64,000 bases of DNA from Phlegmacium glaucopus (Eukaryota; Basidiomycota; Agaricomycetes; Agaricales; Cortinariaceae), in NCBI GenBank assembly GCA_015039465.1, contig MU130558.1, positions 13,208-77,207 on the forward strand, read 5' to 3'. Of the stretch, positions 55,565-64,000 are shown one piece after another (position 1 is the stretch's first letter; each line of letters starts with the position of its first letter). The position numbers and the translations under genes are program-made. The notes under the pieces are model-generated. The model was not told the origin of the DNA and did no database searches. It saw nothing but the letters and a program-made list of their open reading frames with translations.

Positions 55565-56420
55565 TCGCAGCCTGCACACGATGATCAAGAACTCCAGGAA
55601 TTATGCCCAAAATTCCGCGTTCTGGAACCCTGATGGGCAAACTACGCGAAACTCATACGAGACCTCAAGGAACATGGCGCTGATTCGCAATATTTCCTTC
55701 CCAAGCTTCAAGCCAAACCCAGAAAACTCCAAGACGAGCTCACTCGTGCAAATAGGACAGCAATCATAACTCCCTGAGAATGGATGCATAAGAACAACTG
55801 GAAGCGGCCGTGTTAGATAAGGAAATTGCGGGAGAGAGGGCAGAGAGATGGCTGTGGCAGAGTTGAAAGAACTTAAGGAGAAATTGTCTGATGCGAACAA
55901 AATGAACGGCTCAGGGAGGCTCTCCATGGTATGTGGTTTCTTATACCGATCGTTATTCTACCATGTAAGGTTTTGGATGTCAGATTGCGAGACGCGACGC
56001 AAGAAACGGATATCCGATATGCAATAAAGATTTCGCCACTGTTGAGAAACTTTGGGGTCTGTCCGTCTTTTCTCTCCCGATTCATTCAAGGTGTAAACTG
56101 ATGCCTTGCATCATCAATAGCGTCTTACGAAGAGACTCTACTTCTACTTGCTAACGCCGACTTCGAAATCGAATCACTGAAGCGCTATGATTAATGGAAT
56201 GCAACTTCATGCTTGGCAAGGTATATCTTCCATTCCTAGCCTCCCTGTTTCTTTCTTATTATTCTTGCGTATAGAAATGTGAATTATCATTGAAGCTCTT
56301 GAGGGTAGAAACAAATAAGAACTCCACGAAGATTTGTGTTATTGATCAACGCCTAATCATCATCGTCGGAACAGACGTCAAGGACACCTAAATTCGCGAC
56401 CAACTTCCAAAGATCGAAGG
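55565..56420 (+). pseudogene. Dynactin p150-like coiled-coil relic
   Basis: Forward-strand fragments in changing frames resemble the dynactin p150(Glued) coiled coil: LEAAVLDKEIAGERAE followed after a one-base shift by MAVAELKELKEKLSDANKMN (55800-55910), LRDATQETDIRYAIKISPLL (55982-56041), SYEETLLLLANADFEIESLK (56124-56183) and ELSLKLLRVETNKNSTKI (56281-56335). The order matches the family (leaving LDKE-AEERAE, then RDVTQE, then YE-TL--LA-A---IE-LK). Frameshifts and stops show it is dead. A normal p150 is over 1000 residues, and neither CAP-Gly nor the C-terminal part is visible. Confidence 0.5.
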
Positions 56421-58292
56421 TCTCGGTGAGTCATTGATGTCAACAATCAATTTTGAGAGCTACCCACCCCAGATTTTACCACAGTTCGAAAACTCGTTGA
56501 ATCCAGCCGCCGGAGATAAGTAACAAAGTTCTCCTCTCCAATGCAAATCGAGAAATCTCCTCATTCCTATTTTAAACCCTAATGTTATTGATTGACGTAG
56601 GCATTTGAGCTATGTCGTGTTGGATCATTCAACCTCTCGCATGCAAGCGTCACCTTCTCAGAAGCTCAAAATCTCCACAAGATGAAATGCCGCCCTTTTC
56701 AAAGAGCTCTCGCGTGATCCGTCCGCCTCCAATGACGTCAAAGCGACGATAGAGGAGCCAGCGTTTTTCGAAGTTGTTGAGGATGCTAGTGATATTCCTG
56801 TCGACGTCGTCAAGAGGCATGTCGCATCTGGGTCCGTTGACGATGGGTTTCTTGTCACCGAAGATGGCGGTCTTCTTCGAACATCCGCCGCCGAGGATGT
56901 TGAGTTTGACCAAAAGGAGGGAAGTCGAAGCAACAGGGAAATATGACGAGACATGTTTCCCGAATTTGAGTGTTTACAGCACTACCCTCGATGTCGACAA
57001 GAATATGTGCGGTATAACCACAATACATATTGACCGATGACCTTGTAGATCGCCGACCCTCGGAAGGTTAACCAACAACCGACTCTGTGGGAGATAGCCC
57101 TCGTTAATTTACGTTCTTGTCGAAGGACTTGAGGCTGTGGCTTTGAAACGTTTGAGCGTGCACTCTTCTTGCGTGCACTCCTCTCTCAACGCAAACTTCT
57201 ACCATCACTCCCTTCAATTCCCAGGCGGCATGAACCTCACCATCGCCATTTTGGTTCTCATCGATGCTTCCTTGTCGATCGTGGGCTTCATTTAACACTA
57301 TGTACCACCTCACCAATATGCGGATTCCTGTGATATCCTTCACGCGATATCTACTCAACGTTTGCATACAACGAATGACAATGACTCTCCGACAAAAAGT
57401 CCAGGCTATGGAAGCACTATCGCAGGTATATGTCGCCTTCAATTGCATTTACTGTAGCTTAAACGGCTGATGCAAAACTAACGCAGTGTCTCTGCAAATG
57501 TGGAACTGTTCCCTGGTTACGATCCTTCAGCATTCAACATCCCAACAGCTTGGAGATTGATAAATCTCAGAGGAAGCCCGTCAAGGTTGAAAATTGAGTT
57601 GATCGTGAGCCCACCGCCCTTATCGACAACGCCTTCATGCGAACAGGCAATAACCGATTATTATTATTTTCAAGGCTCTCTCTCTCAAATTCAGAGAAGG
57701 ACGGAATTACAGAGGTTCATGGTCGCTCTCCCCAACTGAAACTACCTCTCCTTCGAATATGCAGTCCAGTGACGCCTCAACTGCCGACAATACTCAAACC
57801 ACCATCGTCGCGATGGTGGGGGTGGACCAAGACAACTCAAGCGACGACTAGGAAGGCGGTCGGCGACTGTGAACGTCTCCGGGTGTACTTCAAGTAATAT
57901 TTCCAGGCCTAAAAAAAGGCTTGTTTATGTTCTCAAGTCGTCTTTGTTGTCCTGGGCTGATGTGATAATGTTTGTTTGCTGTGTTGCTATCCATGTACCC
58001 CTGATTTTTGGCATGTCTTCGTATAGTTTACATTTAATTATAAACGGTGGGCATAATCGTCTGTTGTGAGAATTAAAGCTGGGAGCACCTCTTACGACCG
58101 ATCAAAGAAGTCGTCAAAGCTCTCTTCGACCTTGAGTATTTATCGCACAAACGCCACATCATCATGTGTCTCGTTCGTCCGGGTACAGTTACGTGGTCTG
58201 TGGAATTGTCATCCACACTCAACTTGGTCGAGATAAAAAGCCAAGGGTCGTGCTACTCCGATTTCCATTGATCGTTCTCACTTACACACGGA
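56421..58292. other. Relic-bearing spacer
   Basis: At 56692-56946 a forward frame reads LFKELSRDPSASNDVKATIE, FFEVVEDASDIPVDVVKRHV and DDGFLVTEDGGLLRTSAAED, then stops. It looks like a fragment of a real acidic protein, but I cannot name it. Other frames (57264-57470, 57500-57739) have no motifs. Confidence 0.4.
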
Positions 58293-61200
58293 ATGCCGCC
58301 AAATAACGAGTAGGATTTGCTATTATCCTCAGTTTCAGGTCTGATTAGTCATTTGTCATCTACTTTGCACACAGAAAGCCTACGAGCAATCGAACTCTTG
58401 CACATCAAGACAAGTTACCCAAGCTACCGATACCGTCTCTCGAAGATACATGTAATCGATATTTGAAGGCTTTGGAGGCTTTGCAGGATGAGAAAGAACA
58501 TGCAAGTACTAAGGCTGCAGTAAAGGAGTTTTTGCAGACGGATGGACCTGTAATGCACAACATATTGAAGGAATATGCAGAAGATAAAGCAAGGTTTGTC
58601 CTTCTATCATATGTGTGTCTAGGACTATGCAGTGATCCTGGATTCAGTTATATAGAGGAATTCTGGTACGAACAGTTCATATCAATCATCAGCTCTGCTT
58701 AACCATTTCACCATCTACGACAGGTACGAATCCTATCTCTCGCATAGTGATCCAGTCGTACTGGCGTTGAACCCTTATTTCGTCCTCGAGTATGTTATGT
58801 CTCTTAGAATCCCCCTGCTATGGATGACTTAGCTTTATTCTCTAGGAACGATCCAACTCCCGACCGAGGTTCCCAATTGCCTCGGGCAGCAGCCCTTGTG
58901 GTCTCCTCTCTTGGATTCATACACGATCTACGAGCAGGCATACTCGAACCTGATACTGTACGTGGGACACCATTGGATATGGATCAGTATTCCAGGTTGT
59001 TTGGAACCTCCAGGATACCAACAGACGTTCGTCTTGAACTCCCTCTCTTTTTTCTTGTTTATCCAACCTTCCGTCTGATCAGCGTGGTTGCAAAATGGAA
59101 GTTCACCCAGAATCGAGGCATATCGTTGTCCTTCGACGAGGCCAATTTTGTTCGTTCCTTCCGTTTTGGACCTATGAATTGCTTATGCGAAATTTTTCGA
59201 TCAGACTGGTTTGACGTCCTGGACGATGAAAATCTTCCTGTCCTCACCGAACGCGAAGTCCTACGTAACCTCCAAGCCATCGTCACAGACGCAGACAAGA
59301 CCGACAAATCTGAGGTACTGCAACGACTTTCTCTTTTCCACTTCTTCTCAAATTTCTCTCCGTAGGTCGCTCGGGGTGCTATCGGTGTTCTATCAACTGA
59401 AAACCGCAAGATCTGGTCAAGTCTCCGACTCATGCTTTCTGAAGACAAACATAACAAATCTTGTCTCCACATCGTGGATAATGCACTTTTTGTCGTATGT
59501 TTGGATGATACGACTCCGGATAGTCTCGCGGATTTGTGTAACAATTTTTTGTGCGGGACTTACAACTTGCAAGGAGGCGAACAGGTTGGAACGTGTACGA
59601 ATAGGTGGTATGATAAGGTATGTTTTTTTGATTTTGATTTTGATCTTGGGAGTTGAAATTGCTTTCGTCAGCTCCAAATCATCGTGTGTGCAGATGGCTC
59701 GGCAGGAATAAACTTTGAACATACTGGTGTAGATGGCCATACCGTTCTCAGGTTTGTAACAAACAACAAATCCTTTCCCCTCCGGTCTTCTTTGACACCG
59801 CTCTCTTTTAGGTTCGCAGCAGATATATTTACAGAAGGTCTCATGCTCCTTGCTCGTACAATCAACCCGTCTGCGCCTACACTGTTTCATGCACCCCTTT
59901 CTCCACATGCAAGAGCTTACAAACCTCCAAAAGGAGGAGCGAGTAAGTCTTTTGTTCCTTTTTCTTTATCCCGTTACCCTGACTGATCATCCATCATCAC
60001 TCTCTCCTCTCCTCCACAACACAAAACCAGAACCCCCATCACCAATCGAAACCATCGACACCACTCCCAAGAAATTAGAATGGAATCTGACTCCTCACCT
60101 CCGCGCCGGAGTCCGGTTCGCCGAAACCCGTCTAAGCGATTTGATATGCCAGAATGATTGTCAAGCTTTGGAGTTTAAAGGATATGGCAAAAATTTCATT
60201 ACGAGTCATGGGTTTAGCCCCGATGCGTTTGTGCAAATGGCTTTTCAGGCGGCATATTTTGGGTTATATGGTGTGCTTCCCTCCCTCCCTTCTTTCACGT
60301 TTTGAGATGACAAATATTTCTTTAAACAGGTCGAATCGAATGTGTTTATGAACCTGCTATGACCAAAGCATATTTACATGGACGTACGGAGGCTATCAGG
60401 TCTGTACAACCTGCGAGTGTATATTTCACGAATGTACGTTTTCTTTTTTTATCTTGTGTGTCCTTGGCTTCGTATATAACTCGCTTCAAAGACGTTCTAC
60501 TCTGAGGCGTCACCTGCACAGAAAGTTTTAGCTTTGAGGAAGGCATGTGAGACGCATGTTAAATTGACGAGAGACTGTAGTCAGGGTTTGGGACAAGACA
60601 GGTATGATTTCTTTTTTTGTCCTTTCCTTTTCCACCACTCTTTTTCTTCCTTGGGTCTGGGCTGACGTAGATGGGCGTCTTTATAGACACTTGTATGCCT
60701 TGTACTGCCTCGTCCAACGTCAACTCCAAAACAACAAACTCTCAACACAATCTCAACCTAACGGCACATCTATATCTAAAATGCCTTCTATATTTACTGA
60801 CCCAGGATGGGCTCTACTCGGGACGTCTATCCTCTCCACGTCCAACTGTGGTAATCCTGCATTGAGATTATTCGGGTTCGGTCCAGTAGCGGCGGATGGA
60901 TATGGGATTGGATATATTATCAAGGAAGATGGGATTTCAGTGTACGGTTTCTTTCCTTTCAATACAAATTTTACTGATCCTATTTTGACCAGTTGCGCAT
61001 CTTCTAAACATCTTCAAACCCGTCGTTTCTTGGACACATTACAAGGTTATCTTTTAGATATCCAACGACTCCTTATCCAATTACATAGATCTGCGAATGA
61101 ACGTCCAGCACCGTTCGTAGATCATTTAGGGATACTGAGGGATTCGAAAACGGGTAGACCGATTAATGGGACCGTTTCGGATGAAGAGGAGGATGACGAG

Positions 61201-61441
61201 GTTGCTATGCGTGAGTTTTTTTTTTTGCTTGTTTGCTTAGAGATATTCTTCTCTTACCTCTTTTTCTTATGTTTTAGCTGGTTATTCGTTCTTTGATAGT
61301 GGAGAGGTAGCATTGTTAGGACGGAAGAAGACCTCACCTTTCTCTGGCATTGGTAATATTTTATTTTATTTTTCTTCACCCCACTTTTACTGATTGAACC
61401 GTGACCTTTCAGGTAAAGTGATCCCGTTGGCGGAATATTGA
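58293..61441 (+). CDS. Carnitine O-acyltransferase (acetyltransferase type)
   Basis: It exchanges acyl groups between CoA and carnitine, moving acetyl units between peroxisome, cytosol and mitochondrion. Seventeen exons, the first only 17 nt (58293-58309, MPPNNE), others 58375-58593, 58648-58665, 58724-58789, 58846-59026, 59083-59149, 59205-59314, 59366-59617, 59672-59751, 59812-59942, 60031-60270, 60330-60433, 60492-60601, 60687-60941, 60993-61210, 61278-61352, 61413-61441. All phases agree, giving 723 residues, rather long for the family. Motifs: LAHQDKLPKLPIPSLEDTC near the N-terminus, YIEEFWYESYLSHSDPVVLA, NDPTPDRGSQLPRAA, CADGSAGINFEHTGVDGHT with catalytic His about residue 327, and SILSTSNCGNPALRLFGFGP. 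It ends GKVIPLAEY without a C-terminal SKL. An insertion at 60720-60780 (QNNKLSTQSQPNGTSISKM) adds to its length. It appears intact. Confidence 0.93.
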
Positions 61442-62104
61442 AAATTTGTGAATGAATAAAAAGTGAAATTCTGTATACCGTATGGCCCATTATTATTTAT
61501 TGTGTCTTCCTTTCTTCTATGTCTATAAATTTTTCGTCGTTCCGTTGAAGCTATCTATTTTCAGTGAAGTGATTATTTACAAAACAGTGAACGGACCGCC
61601 CTCATCTTCAAATACTCCTTTCAAAGATTCTTCACTCCCTTCTACCTCCAAGCATCAGACTGGATCCAGCACAGATACGCCTGGAACAACCACTTTGACT
61701 TCAAATAGACAAGCCCTGTATCAGCGGGGTACGTCAGTGTTCCTTGTCAATGTCACCCACCAAACGCTCCTCGATCCGATGCAACGACGCCCTCGATGAA
61801 CCCGAGATCAAATGTTAAAGATGGGTCAGGATGAAGTGAGGCGACGATGCTTACTTGGGCGCTTGGGAGGTGTCGCAGAAAGTATCTGGATAAATAAGTC
61901 TCACACCTCTTCGGATCTATCTTAACCTTTTTTTAAAAAAAACCCTCCTCCAGGCTTTTCTTGAATCCTACGACTGTGATATAACATTTCTAAGCTAGTA
62001 AATTACACTTTCTCTGGTATTGTAAATAAAAGTTTCACGGGATGAAAGGCGACAAGCCATGCATGAGGGAGCATGTCTGTTTTCGACCGCACCACAGCGT
62101 TGTG
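61442..62104. other. Intergenic between two convergent genes
   Basis: It holds the 3' flank of the acyltransferase (copied in the pseudogene until about 61600) and a Ser/Thr-rich forward frame at 61560-61797 (NGPPSSSNTPFKDSSLPSTS) that could be a small gene or chance. No domain. Confidence 0.45.
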
Positions 62105-63088
62105 TTACAACTCCAGAAGCTGCCTCCAAAGATCGTTCATATGATACATGCTGCCGAGATGACCTCCAGAGATCAATCGATAGTGAGAATTCTTGTAGGA
62201 TGCTACGAGCCACTTTGCATTCGCAGCAGGTGCCGTAGTATCCCCATCAGTCGTTACCACAAGGATTGGTCGCTTGTTATGCTCTTCGTCAAGTTCAGCT
62301 GGATGAAAGCCCCAATCTCCGTGAATCACATCCCCGGTTTCCATGCAACCTTCCCATGTGTATTGCACGCTCTTCATCGTATTTTCGGCAAACTCTCGCT
62401 CTACCTCCCCATCTGCTTTGCTGTTGTCCTCTTTGTATTTTTTGAAAGCGATGCTTTCTTCTTCTTTCATTTGGTCGAATAGAAGACTGCGGATGAATCG
62501 TTCGGCACCTTCCAATGTCTTCACTTTCTGATGTATCACAAATGCCACGAGGCGGGGGACAAGTTTGAAAGGGATGTACCGAGAAGGAGGACCGATAGCG
62601 ATGTAGTTGCCCATGGTCAGGGCTTTCGCATAGTCTGTATGAAAACGTGGAGGCGATAATGGTGCCAGCAACATGCATCCAGCAAGATAGCGACCGTAAG
62701 GAAAAACGTCGAATGGCGCTCCATAGAGCATCTGAGCTGGGACTGTTCCATAGGAACCGCCGGCGATGTATATCTTGAGGTTCAAATCGTGTGGGTGAAG
62801 GTGGTCTATTAAAGCTGTGATGTCCGATGCAATCCCGACAGAATACGGTCTGTCGTTGTTGCGTGGAGATGATGCGCCCCATCCTGGGAGAGTTGGAGAA
62901 ATATAGTGTACACCTTTTTCCAATAATACTCCTGAAGTTGTCGGTGCGCTTCCGATTCCGAACATGCCATGAAGAAATATGACAAGAATGGAGCTTGAGC
63001 TATTGCCGGACTCAGTGTATGCGAGCGTCCGTCCGTCTGAGAGCTTAAGATATTGTTCGGAGGTAGGTGTGGGTGTTTGCAATGACAT
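62105..63088 (-). CDS. Alpha/beta-hydrolase fold protein
   Basis: A single exon, 327 residues, complete from MSLQTPTPTSEQYLKLSDG to RQLLEL. The fold is evident: strand-rich N-terminus with GRTLAYTESG, the oxyanion-side LVIFLHGMFG, GWGASSPRN, and nucleophile elbow AGGSYGT with Ser112. Acid candidate is Asp283 in TTDGDTTAP, and His310 in SGGHLGSMYH. A 90-residue helical cap (RFHTDYAKALTMGNYIA to YTWEGCMETGD) lies between strands 6 and 7. No signal peptide or anchor, so probably cytosolic. Length and triad spacing suit a small-molecule esterase, epoxide hydrolase or C-C hydrolase; which one cannot be decided. It converges on the carnitine acyltransferase gene 660 bp away. Confidence 0.88.
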   Translation of the reverse strand: MSLQTPTPTSEQYLKLSDGRTLAYTESGNSSSSILVIFLHGMFGIGSAPTTSGVLLEKGVHYISPTLPGWGASSPRNNDRPYSVGIASDITALIDHLHPHDLNLKIYIAGGSYGTVPAQMLYGAPFDVFPYGRYLAGCMLLAPLSPPRFHTDYAKALTMGNYIAIGPPSRYIPFKLVPRLVAFVIHQKVKTLEGAERFIRSLLFDQMKEEESIAFKKYKEDNSKADGEVEREFAENTMKSVQYTWEGCMETGDVIHGDWGFHPAELDEEHNKRPILVVTTDGDTTAPAANAKWLVASYKNSHYRLISGGHLGSMYHMNDLWRQLLEL

Positions 63089-64000
63089 GACCGCGATGGA
63101 TGTTATGCAGGAGCTTGAACTGTGGATCTCATAAGTAAAAGTTGAACGTTAAGTGTATAGATATATCATCCTACTCGGATACTGCGGGCCACGGACGCAG
63201 TGCTGTCACAGGTACCCTAGATTTTTGCCCGCCTGCGTATCACTGCGGATGCAGGACGTTCGAGACCTGAGGAATTCTAACGTGAGGCTTGTGGGTCTTT
63301 GATATCAGAGGCAAACGCATGAACAGCCGTTGGATTAGGGGGAGCAGTAATGTTTTTTTTCAAAGTCGTGGATGCATAAACAAATGGCAAAGCGGTGTTC
63401 ACATTTGTTCAGTATTGGCCACGAGTATTTGGATTTGTTTGTCTGGGTCCTGCTCTCTCTCAGGCGTTTACTAGTCACTGTATGCACGTATCTTTGCCAT
63501 TAGCCTACTACCATCCTCTCTCTGCTGGCTCTAATAGTACTGGCAACTTTTCTGAATCATCTCGGTAGGGATCCATTTCTCTCGCAGCCAGCCAACAATT
63601 TCAAATCCACGATGAATGCCGTCTGAATATGCTTCGCCATACATACTTGCAATACCTAGTCAGATTATTCCCATCTCCCCGATCATGGTCGCAAGAGGGT
63701 TTGCATGGAGACAATATTCCAGACTCGAGGCTTCTTATTCTATCAGAACACCAATTCTGACCCCACGGATTAAAATTCTGATTCAGTCGTCTCCTATTTC
63801 CTCACGTTGACGAATCCTCTGCGCGAGCTAGTTTGGTTTCAAGGAGAATCTCTTTCCATTCTGACCTCTCCACTTATTGTTTATCTTTTCCTTGTTCAAC
63901 TATCATACAGGGCAGCTTTCTTTTCTCACTGGTGATGAACCTGGTGCGGAATAAACACGAAAAACCTAAAACAAGACCTAAATCTAAAACAAAACAAACA
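63089..64000. other. No gene seen
   Basis: The first ~150 bp are the likely promoter of the minus-strand hydrolase. The rest contains only frames under 65 codons without motifs and ends in an AAAC-rich run. Confidence 0.5.

Overview
This is a gene-poor, transposon-rich piece of a basidiomycete (probably Agaricomycete) nuclear genome. The evidence is short spliceosomal introns (about 49-86 bp, GTRNGT...YAG), an Agaricomycete-type sesquiterpene synthase, a broken alpha-type protein kinase, a STAND NTPase with kinesin-light-chain-type TPRs, a tRNA with a nuclear-type intron, and hAT, Ty3/gypsy and solo-LTR insertions. All gene models were built by hand from splice signals, frame continuity and remembered family motifs; nothing was searched.

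Layout. 1-1276: the 3' end of a Ty3/gypsy element whose first ~1214 bases are written backwards (reversed but NOT complemented). 1.8-9.5 kb: relics of an rve-like integrase-core gene and of an alpha-kinase gene, both broken by insertions. 10.43-19.99 kb: a hAT transposon with an intact 8-bp target duplication, carrying three nested insertions (a 1.65-kb LTR, a 3.9-kb element with 94-bp inverted termini full of satellite DNA and an assembly gap, and a 339-bp solo LTR), each with its own recognisable target duplication. 20.3-21.5 kb: intact sesquiterpene synthase. 21.5-30.5 kb: weak or decayed genes, a small secreted protein, a DKI-repeat protein and an intron-containing tRNA-Met(CAT). 31.7-35.5 kb: a tandem pair of secreted lysine-rich repeat proteins with matching promoters and 5'UTR introns. 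39.0-41.4 kb: an intact 10-exon flavin monooxygenase whose upstream region is duplicated. 44.2-45.9 kb: an inverted, internally deleted copy of the carnitine acyltransferase gene found at 58.3-61.4 kb, itself hit by a solo LTR. 46.7-51.7 kb: solo LTRs, one nested in another. 51.9-55.2 kb: STAND/TPR gene with two inactivating lesions. 55.6-56.4 kb: dynactin p150-like relic. 58.3-61.4 kb: intact 17-exon carnitine acyltransferase. 62.1-63.1 kb: single-exon alpha/beta hydrolase.

The intact genes (terpene synthase, flavin monooxygenase, carnitine acyltransferase, hydrolase, the secreted pair) do not form an evident operon-like pathway. The terpene synthase and the monooxygenase are 17.5 kb apart, so a shared biosynthetic cluster is only a possibility. 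The strongest unusual signals are the mirror-image segment at the start, the nested transposon stack, two LTR copies with a hairpin whose two arms have changed together, and the tandem secreted repeat proteins.
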